Source: Thermohalobaculum sp050330995 (GTDB lineage: Bacteria > Pseudomonadota > Alphaproteobacteria > Rhodobacterales > Rhodobacteraceae). Taken from it: DNA of 39,731 nucleotides. The notes below the pieces were generated by a model. The model was not told the DNA's origin, ran no database searches, and saw nothing but the letters and a program-made list of their open reading frames with translations. The first letter of the stretch is position 1. Each line of letters starts with the position of its first letter. Below, one piece after another: positions 23,085-31,109 of the stretch. Made by a program: the position numbers and the translations under genes. Where the stretch lies: NCBI GenBank assembly GCA_050330995.1, contig JBHJHI010000043.1:1-39731 (forward strand). The letters are read 5' to 3'.

Positions 23085-23528
23085 TTACCCGTCGATCCGG
23101 TAGCGTTCGAGGAAGGCCTTCGCCGCGTCCGACAGCGGGCGGGGGCGCCGGCTCGTCTCGTCGGTCTGCACGACCACCGCCTCGGCGGTGGCCTTGAGCC
23201 GGCCGTCCTGGAACAGGGCGTGGCTGAGGCCGATCGAGCTGTTGCCGACCCGGACGACGCCGGTGCCGATCTCGACGCGGCCCGGCCAGACGATCTCGGC
23301 GCGAAAGCGCAGCGTCAGCTCGGCGATCACGAAGGCGGCGCCCACGGCCGCGAGCGGCGCGTCGGGGTCGTAGAGGAAGGCGCAGCGCCCGGTCTCGACG
23401 AAGGTCGCGAACACCGCGTTGTTGACGTGGCCCTGCCGGTCGGTGTCGGCGTAGCGGATCGTGTCGAAGGTCCGGAACGGGAAGTCCGACAGCCGCGGCG
23501 CCGCGTCCTCCGAAGGCCGGTCCGTCAT
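23085..23528 (-). CDS. Acyl-CoA thioesterase, hotdog fold (4HBT/FadM-like)
   Basis: 147 residues; ATG 23528 with GAGGAGCG 5-9 bases upstream. Hotdog signature: IRYADTDRQGHVNNAVFATFVETGRCAFLYDP near residues 25-55 (Asp in RYADTD and the GHVNN turn are the catalytic region of this class), then AELTLRFRAEIVWPGRVEIGTGVVRVG and HALFQDGRLKATAEAVVVQTD. It should hydrolyse short- or medium-chain acyl-CoA thioesters; chain length cannot be read. It lies 80 bases after the cystathionine beta-lyase stop on the same strand. Confidence 0.92.
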   Translation of the reverse strand: MTDRPSEDAAPRLSDFPFRTFDTIRYADTDRQGHVNNAVFATFVETGRCAFLYDPDAPLAAVGAAFVIAELTLRFRAEIVWPGRVEIGTGVVRVGNSSIGLSHALFQDGRLKATAEAVVVQTDETSRRPRPLSDAAKAFLERYRIDG

Positions 23529-23608
23529 GGCGCGCTCCTCTGTCCCCGAGGCGCGACCCCGCGCCCCTCGCGACGATGTGGCGGCGACGCGACCGGTCGC
23601 GCCGGGGT

Positions 23609-24808
23609 TCAGGCCCGGCGCAGCCGGTCGAGGCCCGCCTCCAGATCGGCGATCAGGTCCTCGACCGCCTCCAGCCCGACGTGGATGCGCAGCGTCCGGC
23701 CCTTCGGCCGCCCCGGCTTCGGCCAGGGCGTCGCGGTGCGGAGCTTCTCGGGATAGACCGGGATCAGGAGGCTCTCGTAGCCGCCCCAGGAGAACCCCAT
23801 CGAGAAGTGCTCGAGCCCGTCGAGCAGCGCGCTCAGATGGCCGTCCGAGGACAGGTCCTCGCGCAGCGTGAAGGCGAACAGCGAGGAGGCGCCGAGGAAG
23901 TCGCGCCGCCAGAGGTCGAAGCCCGGATCGTGCTCCATCGCCGGATGGATCACCTCGTCGATCTCCTCGCGCGCCATCAGCCAGTGGCCGACCTCGATGC
24001 CAGCGCGCCAGTGGTGGGCGAGCCGCGTCGGCATGGTGCGCAGGCCCCTGAGCGCGAGGAAGGCGTCGTCGGGGCTCGCACAGAGGCCGAGCTCCTGCCA
24101 GCCGCGCTGGACATGCGCGTCGTAGGCGGCCTCGGTCGCGGTGACCGAACCCATCACCAGGTCCGAGTGGCCGGCGATGTACTTGGTGATCGCCTGCGCC
24201 GAGACGTCGACGCCATGCTCGAACGCCTTGAAGTAGAGCGGCGAGGCCCAGGTGTTGTCCATCAGCACGGTCACGCCCGCGGCACGGGCGACCTCGGCGA
24301 TCGCGGGGACGTCCTGCACCTCGAAGGTCCAGGAGCCGGGGCTCTCGACCAGCACCAGCCGGGTCTCCGGGCGGATCAGCGCCTCGATCCCCGAGCCGAT
24401 CAGGGGATCGTAGAAGGCGGTCTCGACGCCGAGGCGCGCGAGCATGCCGGTCGCGAAGGCGCGCACGGGGCCGTAGACGCTGTCGGGCACCAGCACGTGA
24501 TCGCCCGCGCCCGCCAGGCAGAGCATCGGCATGGTGACCGCCTGGAGCCCCGAGTTGCACAGCCGCGCGCGGTGCCCGCCGCCCTCGCCCGCCTCCAGCA
24601 CCGCGAGCGCCTCTTCCAGCGCGAAGGTGGTCGGCGTGCCGTGCACCCCGTAGGTCAGCCCGTCGCCCGCGCGCACGCCGCGCGAGGCCTTCAGATCGGC
24701 GAAGGTCGGGTAGACGATGGTCGACGCGTGGTAGACGGGCGGGTTCACCGTGCCGGCATGGGCGGGCGGGTTGCGCCCGGCGACGGTCGCGCGGGTGGGG
24801 TCCTTCAT
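23609..24808 (-). CDS. metC: PLP-dependent cystathionine beta-lyase (MetC-like)
   Basis: 399 residues, ATG 24808 with AAGGA about 7 bases upstream. Cys/Met metabolism PLP fold: VNPPVYHASTIVYPTFADLKA, then YGVHGTPTTFALEEALAVLE (start of the PLP site), DNTWASPLYFKAFEHGVDVSAQAITKYIAGHSD, where K in the ITKYIAGHSD motif forms the Schiff base, MGSVTATE, and the C-terminal HFSMGFSWGGYESLLIPVYPEKLRTAT. The GFSWGGYESL ending is the beta-lyase type rather than gamma-synthase. It converts cystathionine to homocysteine, pyruvate and ammonia in methionine synthesis. It is divergent from bztA with 378 bases between. Confidence 0.92.
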   Translation of the reverse strand: MKDPTRATVAGRNPPAHAGTVNPPVYHASTIVYPTFADLKASRGVRAGDGLTYGVHGTPTTFALEEALAVLEAGEGGGHRARLCNSGLQAVTMPMLCLAGAGDHVLVPDSVYGPVRAFATGMLARLGVETAFYDPLIGSGIEALIRPETRLVLVESPGSWTFEVQDVPAIAEVARAAGVTVLMDNTWASPLYFKAFEHGVDVSAQAITKYIAGHSDLVMGSVTATEAAYDAHVQRGWQELGLCASPDDAFLALRGLRTMPTRLAHHWRAGIEVGHWLMAREEIDEVIHPAMEHDPGFDLWRRDFLGASSLFAFTLREDLSSDGHLSALLDGLEHFSMGFSWGGYESLLIPVYPEKLRTATPWPKPGRPKGRTLRIHVGLEAVEDLIADLEAGLDRLRRA

Positions 24809-25186
24809 GACGGGTCCTTCGTCGGCGTGCCTGGCCTCAGACGTCCTCGCCAGCTGCGCCCCGGCCGGGAGACGTCAAGCCGGGACGCCGCGCGCGGCAT
24901 GGCAGGGGCGGCGTGCCGGCGGCCGGCCGTCCCGATCGGGGCCGGAAGGACGCGCCTGCGTCGCATCGTCGAGACGATTGCCCGCCAGACGGGCGCCGCC
25001 GGGCGCGACCGGCGGCTATGCCCTTCCTTTGGGCAGGATTTCCGGTCACTGGTCTGCAACCGACTTGACCTCGCTCGCCGCGCTCGGTCACACAATGGGC
25101 AGGGGTCGCGAACGTCATGGTCTGCGGCCTAGCCCGGCACGCGCCGTCCAAGGCGCGGCCCAAGCGACAGGGAAGAGGTTCGACCG
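24809..25186. promoter_or_regulatory. 378-base divergent region between metC and bztA
   Basis: No gene is supported. The bztA half is AT-richer. TTGACC (25065-25070) and CACAAT (25091-25096) resemble -35/-10 boxes for bztA, but with a 20-base spacer. GCCC-TTCCTTT-GGGC (around 25020-25034) is a small dyad. AGGGAAGAGG precedes the bztA ATG. No sigma-54 box was found here. Confidence 0.45.
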
Positions 25187-26218
25187 ATGAAAGCTCACCT
25201 CCTTATCGGCGCGCTCGCCGCGACCGGCCTCGCCGTCGGTTCCGCCGCGGCGCAGAGCGGCGGCAACACGCTGCAGACGGTCAAGGATCGCGGCCAGCTC
25301 AAGTGCGGCGTGTCGACGGGCCTGACCGGCTTCGCCTTCACCGACGACAGCGGCAACTGGCAGGGCTTCGACGTCGCGGTGTGCAAGGCGGTGGCCGCGG
25401 CGGTGCTGAACGACCCCGAGGCGGTCGAGTACGTGCCGACCACCACCAAGCAGCGCTTCACCGTGCTCGCCTCGGGCGAGGTCGACATGCTGTCGCGCAA
25501 CACGACCTGGACGCTGACGCGCGACGCCGACCTGAAGCTCACCTTCCTCGGCGTGAACTACTACGACGGCCAGGGCTTCATGGTGCCCGCCGGCATCGGC
25601 GTCGACAGCGCGATGCAGCTCGACGGCGCGACGGTCTGCATCCAGACCGGCACCACGACCGAGCTGAACCTCGCCGATTTCTTCCGCGTCAACGAGATGG
25701 ACTACGAGCCGGTGCCGATCGAGACCAGCGCCGAGGCGCAGTCGAAATACCTGGCCGGCGCCTGCGACGTCTACACCACCGACGCCTCGGCGCTCGCGGC
25801 CACGCGCGCGACCTTCGAGAACCCGAAGGACCACGTCATCCTGCCCGAGATCATCTCCAAGGAGCCGCTCGGGCCGCTCGTGCGCCACGGCGACGACGAG
25901 TGGGGCGACGTGGTGCGCTGGACGCTGAACGCGCTGATCGCCGCGGAGGAGTACGGCGTCACCTCCGAGAACATCGATCAGCTCGCCTCCGAGCCGACCG
26001 ACAACCCGGAGGTCAACCGCCTGCTCGGCACCGAGGGCGACATGGGCGCCAAGCTCGGCCTCGACGCCGACTTCGCAGTGCGCGCGATCAAGGTCAACGG
26101 CAACTACGGCGAGATCTTCTCGACGTATCTCGGCACCGAGACGCCGGTGAACCTCGCGCGCGGGCTCAACGCGCAGTGGACCGACGGCGGCCTGCTCTAC
26201 TCGCCGCCGTTCCGCTGA
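25187..26218 (+). CDS. bztA: Glutamate/glutamine/aspartate/asparagine ABC transporter binding protein BztA
   Basis: 343 residues with signal peptide (residues 1-23, ending AAAQ). The mature protein has the BztA/AapJ family pattern: NTLQTVKDRGQLKCGVSTGLTGFAFTDDSGNWQGFDVAVCKAVAAAVL, SRNTTWTLTRDADL, NYYDGQGFMV, CIQTGTTTELNLADFF, and GACDVYTTDASALAATRA. One disulfide between the two conserved Cys is expected. It captures acidic amino acids and their amides in the periplasm. A terminator-like stem-loop follows the stop before bztB, so bztA should be made in excess. A TTGACC...CACAAT promoter candidate lies upstream. Confidence 0.96.
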   Translation: MKAHLLIGALAATGLAVGSAAAQSGGNTLQTVKDRGQLKCGVSTGLTGFAFTDDSGNWQGFDVAVCKAVAAAVLNDPEAVEYVPTTTKQRFTVLASGEVDMLSRNTTWTLTRDADLKLTFLGVNYYDGQGFMVPAGIGVDSAMQLDGATVCIQTGTTTELNLADFFRVNEMDYEPVPIETSAEAQSKYLAGACDVYTTDASALAATRATFENPKDHVILPEIISKEPLGPLVRHGDDEWGDVVRWTLNALIAAEEYGVTSENIDQLASEPTDNPEVNRLLGTEGDMGAKLGLDADFAVRAIKVNGNYGEIFSTYLGTETPVNLARGLNAQWTDGGLLYSPPFR

Positions 26219-26232
26219 TCGCGGGAACCGAC

Positions 26233-26263
26233 GGGCGCGCGCGGGCTTCGCGCGCGCCCTTTT
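26233..26263 (+). terminator. Intrinsic terminator/attenuator between bztA and bztB
   Basis: GGGCGCGCGC (26233-26242) pairs perfectly with GCGCGCGCCC (26250-26259), loop GGGCTTC, followed by TTTT (26260-26263). It starts 14 bases after the bztA stop. Partial termination here would leave bztA mRNA in excess over bztBCD mRNA. Confidence 0.8.
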
Positions 26264-26404
26264 CGTATCCGGCGCGGCCGTCGCACGGGCGTCGCAGGAC
26301 CGGCACGGGACTTGCACGGTGAGACTCGCAGGGACCGTGCTGACGGTCGGCGCCGGCGGAGGGCGCTGACGGGCGTGCCGACGCGGGCGGGACCGGCCGG
26401 GCGC

Positions 26405-26422
26405 CGCTCGCCGCGGCGAGCG
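26405..26422. promoter_or_regulatory. 18-base perfect palindrome upstream of bztB
   Basis: CGCTCGCCG followed directly by CGGCGAGCG forms an 18-base dyad, flanked by CCGGCC on one side and GGCCGG on the other. It lies about 55 bases before the bztB start and could be an operator or an mRNA structure. Confidence 0.4.
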
Positions 26423-26475
26423 AGGCCGGCCGGCCATGGCGGCCCCGACGGGCCAGCGTGCGAGGGATCGAGCGG

Positions 26476-28206
26476 ATGACGGCGATCGACGACAGGCCCC
26501 CGCGCGAGGGCTTCCGCCTCGAACAGCTATGGAACGACAGCCGCTACCGGTCCACCTTCATCCAGGTGGTGGCGCTGTTCCTGACGATCACGGCACTGTT
26601 CCTGATCGTGCAGAACGTGCTCGCCAACCTCGAAGCCCTCGGCAAGACGCTCGGCTTCGACTTCATGAACGAGCCGGCGAGCTACGACATCAACCAGTCG
26701 CTGCTCGACTACTCCTCGCGCGACAGCCACGCCCGCGCGGCGGTGATCGGCATCATCAACACCCTGCTCGTCGCGGTGGTCGGCTGCTTCCTCGCCACCG
26801 TGGTCGGCGTGCTCGCCGGCATCGCGCGGCTCTCGCGCAACTGGCTGCTCCGCGCGGTGATGACGGTCTACGTCGAGGGCTTCCGCAACATCCCGGTCCT
26901 GATCTGGATCCTGCTGGTCGCCGCGCTCATCAACGAGAGCGCGCCGGTGCCGCGCGACTTCCGCGGCGACGAGCCGGACGCGAGCATGTGGCTGTTCGGC
27001 TCGGTCGCGGTCACCAACCGCGGCGTCTACCTGCCCGCGCCTGTCATGGAGGCCGGCTCCTGGATCGTGGTGGCGGCCCTGATCCTCGGCGTCGTGGCCG
27101 CGGTGGTGTTCGGGCGATGGGCGCGCGACCGCCAGATGAGGACCGGCGAGATCCTGCCGGTGCTGCCGATCAAGGCGGGCATCGTCCTCGGCGCGCCGCT
27201 CCTCGCCTTCCTGCTCGCCGGCCTGCCGATCGGTCTCGACCTGCCCGAGATCCGCACCTTCAACTTCCAGGGCGGGATCTACGCGCGCGACAGCTACGTC
27301 GCGCTGACGCTGGCGCTCGCGCTCTACACCGGCGCCTTCATCGCCGAGAACGTGCGCGCCGGCGTCCAGGCGGTGGCCAAGGGCCAGACCGAGGCGGCGG
27401 CCGCGCTCGGGCTGCAGCCCGGACGGGTCATGAGCCTCGTCGTGCTGCCCCAGGCGCTGCGCATGATCATCCCACCGATGATCTCGCAGTACCTGAACCT
27501 CACCAAGAACTCCTCGCTCGCCCTCCTGGTCGGCTACATGGACGTGACCGGCACGCTCATGGGCATCACGCTGAACCAGACCGGGCGCGAGTTCGAGACG
27601 CTGTTCCTCGGCATGGCGGTGTATCTGACGATCTCGCTGTCGATCGCGGCCGTCATGAACCTCTACGACGAGAACAAGAAGCTGGTGGAGCGCTCGACCG
27701 TCTTCGGCGGGGGCCTGTCGCTGCGCGCCCCGCTCGACCGTCTGTTCGGCAACGAGACGTGGCGGCGCGTCAGCAAGGGCGACGCGCTGATGCGCGCCGA
27801 CTACGGCATCCGGCGCGAGATGAACCTGCTGCCGCTGTTCTACGGGCTCTGGCTGGCGCTCCTCTTGCACTACGTGTTCCTCGAAGGCACCGGCGACGCC
27901 AAGACCAGCTACTGGGTCTGGGACACGACCACCCGGATCGGCGCGCTGGTGATGATGATCGCCGCCTTCGGCGCGTTCCTGACCTGCGTGTTCAAGAACG
28001 GGCGCTTCCTCGACTTCGCGATCATGGAGTTCGCCGCGTTCGCGCTCGCGATCCTGTTCGGCTTCCACTTCGGGCTGCTGATCGACGGGGTGTCGGGCAC
28101 GGTGCTGGTGGCGGTCACCGCGGCGATGCGGCTCGCGATCATCGGCTACGTCATGCTCGGGCGGCGCCCGAACCTGACCTTCTTCCACCGCCTGCGCGAG
28201 GGCTGA
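26476..28206 (+). CDS. bztB: Amino acid ABC transporter permease BztB with extra C-terminal membrane domain
   Basis: 576 residues; ATG 26476 chosen over GTG 26458 because AGGGA lies 9 bases upstream. Residues about 1-400 are the BztB permease (Rhodobacter BztB is about 426 residues): first helix FIQVVALFLTITALFLIVQNVL, AAVIGIINTLLVAVVGC, the EAA loop TEAAAALGLQPGRVMSLVVLPQALRMIIPPMISQYLNLTKNSSLALLVGY, ending near MNLYDENKKLVERS. A second part, about residues 405-576, follows: RADYGIRREM, then four hydrophobic helices (LLPLFYGLWLALLLHYVFL; GALVMMIAAFGAFLTCVF; AIMEFAAFALAILFGFHFGLL; LVAVTAAMRLAIIGYVML). This extension is not part of the standard permease. It pairs with BztC. A gap of 3 bases leads to bztC. 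Confidence 0.94.
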   Translation: MTAIDDRPPREGFRLEQLWNDSRYRSTFIQVVALFLTITALFLIVQNVLANLEALGKTLGFDFMNEPASYDINQSLLDYSSRDSHARAAVIGIINTLLVAVVGCFLATVVGVLAGIARLSRNWLLRAVMTVYVEGFRNIPVLIWILLVAALINESAPVPRDFRGDEPDASMWLFGSVAVTNRGVYLPAPVMEAGSWIVVAALILGVVAAVVFGRWARDRQMRTGEILPVLPIKAGIVLGAPLLAFLLAGLPIGLDLPEIRTFNFQGGIYARDSYVALTLALALYTGAFIAENVRAGVQAVAKGQTEAAAALGLQPGRVMSLVVLPQALRMIIPPMISQYLNLTKNSSLALLVGYMDVTGTLMGITLNQTGREFETLFLGMAVYLTISLSIAAVMNLYDENKKLVERSTVFGGGLSLRAPLDRLFGNETWRRVSKGDALMRADYGIRREMNLLPLFYGLWLALLLHYVFLEGTGDAKTSYWVWDTTTRIGALVMMIAAFGAFLTCVFKNGRFLDFAIMEFAAFALAILFGFHFGLLIDGVSGTVLVAVTAAMRLAIIGYVMLGRRPNLTFFHRLREG

Positions 28207-28209
28207 GCC

Positions 28210-29601
28210 ATGGCGAGCGATCTCGGAGCGCGCGACCCGCGAGCGACCGATCCGGGCGGGACCGGGCGGCGCCTCGCCTTCGTGGCGAGCGGCACGATCG
28301 AGCCCTCGCCCCCGCCCGCGAACGCCCGCGGCGGTCCCGTCGCCTGGGCGCGCGAGAACCTGTTCGCCGGCCCGGTCAACACCGCGATCACCGTCGTGAT
28401 CCTCGCCCTCGTCGCCTGGGTGACGCCCGGCATCGTCGAGTGGGCGCTGATCGACGCGGTCTGGAACGCCTCCTCGCTGACCGAGTGCCGCGAGAAGGGC
28501 GACGGCGCCTGCTGGGCGGTCATCGTCGAGCGCTTCGATCAGTTCGTCTACGGCTTCTACCCGCGCGAGGAGCCCTACGACCTGCTCTGGCGGGTGAACC
28601 TCGCCTTCGTGCTGATGCTCGCGGCCTTCGCCTTCGCGCTGTTCGACGAGGTTCCCTTCCTGACGCGCGAGACCTGGGCGCGCGTGCGCGCCTACGGCCT
28701 GATCTTCGCGGCCTGCTATCCCTTCCTCGCCTACTGGCTGATCTGGGGCGGCTCGATCTGGTATCCGCTCGGCCTGCTGGCGACGCCGGCGGTCGGCTGG
28801 GCGGCGATGCGGGCGGTCGAGCGATACGCGCCGCCGGTGGAGGGCGTCGCCGTAAGCTCGATCGCCGCCGTGGTCGCCGCGATCGTCTGGCTGTTCGTGT
28901 TCGACGACGTGGCGTCGCTGTTCGCCGCTGTGCTCCCGCTCGCCCTCGTCGAGGTCGAGAGCCGCGCGCTGGGCGGCTTCCTGCTCTCCACCATGATCGG
29001 CGTCACCGGCATCACGCTGTCGCTGCCGATCGGCATCCTGCTCGCCCTCGGCCGGCGCTCGGGGCTGATCTTCATCCAGACGCTCTGCACCCTGTTCATC
29101 GAGTTCATCCGCGGCGTGCCGCTGATCACGCTGCTGTTCGTCGCCTCCTCAGTGCTGAGCTTCCTGTTCCCGCCCGATACCAACCTCGACCTGATCCTGC
29201 GGGTGGTCATCATGGTGACCGCCTTCGCCTCGGCCTACATGGCCGAGGTGATCCGCGGCGGCCTCGCCGGCCTCTCGGAGGGGCAGTACGAGGCGGCCGA
29301 CGCCATGGGGCTCACCTACTGGCAGTCGATGCGCCTCATCATCATGCCGCAGGCGCTGAAGCAGTCGATCCCGAACATCGTCTCGACCTTCATCGGCCTG
29401 TTCAAGGACACCACGCTCGTCGTGGTCGTCGGCCTGCTCGACCCGATCGGGCTGATCACCAACATCCGCGGCGACAGCAACTGGAACGGGATCGTCTGGG
29501 AGTTCTATATCTTCGTCGGCCTGTTCTTCTTCATCGCCTGCTTCGCAATGAGCCGCTACTCGATGTACCTGGAGCGCAAGCTCGCCACCGACCGGCGCTG
29601 A
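28210..29601 (+). CDS. bztC: Amino acid ABC transporter permease BztC
   Basis: 463 residues. A cytoplasmic N-terminus (GTGRRLAFVASGTIEPSPPP) then about eight helices. Hallmarks: WARENLFAGPVNTAITVVIL, GGFLLSTMIGVTGITLSLPIGILLALGRRSG, FIEFIRGVPLITLLFVASSVLSFLFPP, EVIRGGLAGLSEGQYEAADAMGLTYWQSMRLIIMPQALKQSIPNIVSTFIGLFKDTTL (EAA loop), and the C-terminal SRYSMYLERKLATDRR. It is the partner of BztB. The start is 3 bases after the bztB stop. The stop is 26 bases before bztD. Confidence 0.96.
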   Translation: MASDLGARDPRATDPGGTGRRLAFVASGTIEPSPPPANARGGPVAWARENLFAGPVNTAITVVILALVAWVTPGIVEWALIDAVWNASSLTECREKGDGACWAVIVERFDQFVYGFYPREEPYDLLWRVNLAFVLMLAAFAFALFDEVPFLTRETWARVRAYGLIFAACYPFLAYWLIWGGSIWYPLGLLATPAVGWAAMRAVERYAPPVEGVAVSSIAAVVAAIVWLFVFDDVASLFAAVLPLALVEVESRALGGFLLSTMIGVTGITLSLPIGILLALGRRSGLIFIQTLCTLFIEFIRGVPLITLLFVASSVLSFLFPPDTNLDLILRVVIMVTAFASAYMAEVIRGGLAGLSEGQYEAADAMGLTYWQSMRLIIMPQALKQSIPNIVSTFIGLFKDTTLVVVVGLLDPIGLITNIRGDSNWNGIVWEFYIFVGLFFFIACFAMSRYSMYLERKLATDRR

Positions 29602-29627
29602 CCGGCCCAACCACGAGGGGAAGCCCC

Positions 29628-30419
29628 ATGGACGATGCCGCGCGCGAGATGAGCGTCGACCGCTCGGAGATGACCGTCACCGACGAGGAGGTCATCCAGA
29701 TCCGCCACATGAACAAGTGGTACGGCGACTTCCACGTGCTGCGCGACATCGACCTCGTGGTCAATCGTGGCGAGCGCATCGTGGTCTGCGGCCCCTCCGG
29801 CTCGGGCAAGTCGACGCTGATCCGCTGCATCAATCGCCTGGAGGAGCACCAGAAAGGCGACATCATCGTCGACGGCATCGAGCTGAACTCGGATCTCAAG
29901 AACATCGACAAGATCCGGGCCGAGGTCGGGATGGTGTTCCAGCACTTCAACCTCTTTCCGCACCTCACCATCCTCGAGAACTGCACGCTGGCGCCGATCT
30001 GGGTGCGCAAGCAGCCGAAGAAGGAAGCGGAGGAGGTGGCGATGCACTTCCTCGACAAGGTCAGGATCCCCGAGCAGGCGAACAAGTACCCGGGCCAGCT
30101 CTCGGGCGGTCAGCAGCAGCGCGTCGCCATCGCCCGCGCGCTGTGCATGCGCCCGCGGATCATGCTGTTCGCCGAGCCGACCTCGGCGCTCGACCCCGAG
30201 ATGATCAAGGAAGTGCTCGACACCATGATCGATCTGGCCCGCGAGGGGATGACGATGCTCGTTGTCACTCACGAGATGGGCTTCGCCCGCTCGGTCGCCA
30301 ACCGCGTGATCTTCATGGACCAGGGCCAGATCGTCGAGCAGAACGAGCCCGAGGCGTTCTTCAACGACCCGCAGAACGAGCGGACCAAGCTGTTCCTGAG
30401 CCAGATCCTGGGGCATTGA
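29628..30419 (+). CDS. bztD: Amino acid ABC transporter ATPase BztD, with Walker B Asp replaced by Ala
   Basis: 263 residues; GAGGGG precedes ATG 29628. Polar amino acid ABC ATPase (GlnQ class): NKWYGDFHVLRDIDL, Walker A GPSGSGKST, Q-loop MVFQHFNLFPHLT, signature LSGGQQQRVAIARAL, D-loop SALDPE and H-loop VTHEMGFAR. The Walker B reads IMLFAEPTSALDP: the expected Asp before the catalytic Glu is Ala182 (codon GCC at 30171-30173, one base from GAC). The other two ABC ATPases of the urt operon and the exporter at 36155 keep DE. If true, Mg-ATP coordination should be impaired. Sequencing error or strain-specific loss is possible. The frame is open far upstream through bztB and bztC, but that is a GC effect. 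Confidence 0.95.
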   Translation: MDDAAREMSVDRSEMTVTDEEVIQIRHMNKWYGDFHVLRDIDLVVNRGERIVVCGPSGSGKSTLIRCINRLEEHQKGDIIVDGIELNSDLKNIDKIRAEVGMVFQHFNLFPHLTILENCTLAPIWVRKQPKKEAEEVAMHFLDKVRIPEQANKYPGQLSGGQQQRVAIARALCMRPRIMLFAEPTSALDPEMIKEVLDTMIDLAREGMTMLVVTHEMGFARSVANRVIFMDQGQIVEQNEPEAFFNDPQNERTKLFLSQILGH

Positions 30420-30475
30420 AGCCCGTGGCGGGGTGAGCCGGCCGCCGGAGCGGTCGGGAAGATCCTACCTCGCCC

Positions 30476-31039
30476 TCATGTCGAGGGATGCGCCCCTTCG
30501 TCGAGCGCGATCGGCTCGCCACGCGCCGTCAGCTCGCGCGGCACGGCGAAGTCGATGAAGTCGGCCGAGGACGGCGACAGCCCGGCCCAGGCATCGAGCG
30601 GCAGCGTCATCACCGCGGCGGCGGCGGTCGGGAAGTGCTCGAAGGCGCGGGTGCAATGCGGGCGGACGTGCCCGTTCACCAGCTTGCGCGCGAAAGCCGA
30701 CAGCCCCGGCTGGTGGCCGATCAGCATCAGGCTCTCGCAGTCCTCGGGCTGCTCGGCCATGATCGCGAACATCGCCGTCGGATCGGCGTGGTAGAGCCGC
30801 GGCTCGATCACCGCGTCGGGCAGCCCGGTCAGGCTCTCGCGCATGCGCTTGTAGGTCTGGCGGGTGCGCCTGGCCGAGGAGCAGAGCACCCGATCGGGGC
30901 GATAGCCGCTGCGGCCGAGCCATTCCGCGATCGCGGGCGCCGCCGCCTTGCCCCGCTTGTTCAGCGGCCGATCATGGTCGTCGAGGTCGGGGTCCGACCA
31001 GCTCGACTTCGCGTGACGCAAGAGAATCACGGTTTTCAT
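30476..31039 (-). CDS. sixA: SixA-type phosphohistidine phosphatase (histidine phosphatase family)
   Basis: 187 residues, ATG 31039. Phosphoglycerate mutase-like fold; catalytic RHAKS at residues 8-12, then WSDPDLDDHDRPLNKRGKAAAPAIAEWL, LCSSARRTRQTYKRM (second Arg), and LIGHQPGLSAFARKLV (second His). SixA dephosphorylates His-phosphates in phosphorelay or PTSNtr proteins. No Shine-Dalgarno is visible upstream; CACAAT ends 6 bases before the ATG and TTGACC lies 19 bases further up, suggesting a nearly leaderless mRNA. It converges on bztD with 56 bases between the stops. Confidence 0.93.
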   Translation of the reverse strand: MKTVILLRHAKSSWSDPDLDDHDRPLNKRGKAAAPAIAEWLGRSGYRPDRVLCSSARRTRQTYKRMRESLTGLPDAVIEPRLYHADPTAMFAIMAEQPEDCESLMLIGHQPGLSAFARKLVNGHVRPHCTRAFEHFPTAAAAVMTLPLDAWAGLSPSSADFIDFAVPRELTARGEPIALDEGAHPST

Positions 31040-31045
31040 GGCGAA

Positions 31046-31076
31046 ATTGTGTCGCCGGCGCGCGGCGTCGGGTCAA
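31046..31076 (-). promoter_or_regulatory. Possible promoter of sixA (leaderless)
   Basis: On the minus strand TTGACC (31071-31076) and CACAAT (31046-31051) are separated by 19 bases. The predicted start would be within a base or two of the sixA ATG. The same hexamers, spaced 20, occur before bztA. Confidence 0.35.
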
Positions 31077-31109
31077 CGGCGCCGTCATACGATCCACAGG
31101 AAATCGTCC

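Noticed and set aside
25065..25096. Sigma-54 control of bztA
   Set aside because: The nearest GG...GC arrangement has 11 instead of 10 bases between them and lies on the wrong strand; only a sigma-70-like pair is plausible.
26436..29627. Open frame upstream of bztD, continuous through bztB and bztC, suggesting a giant fusion
   Set aside because: The frame differs from that of bztB and bztC, which have clear permease signatures; only the part from 29628 is protein-like, with its own ribosome site.
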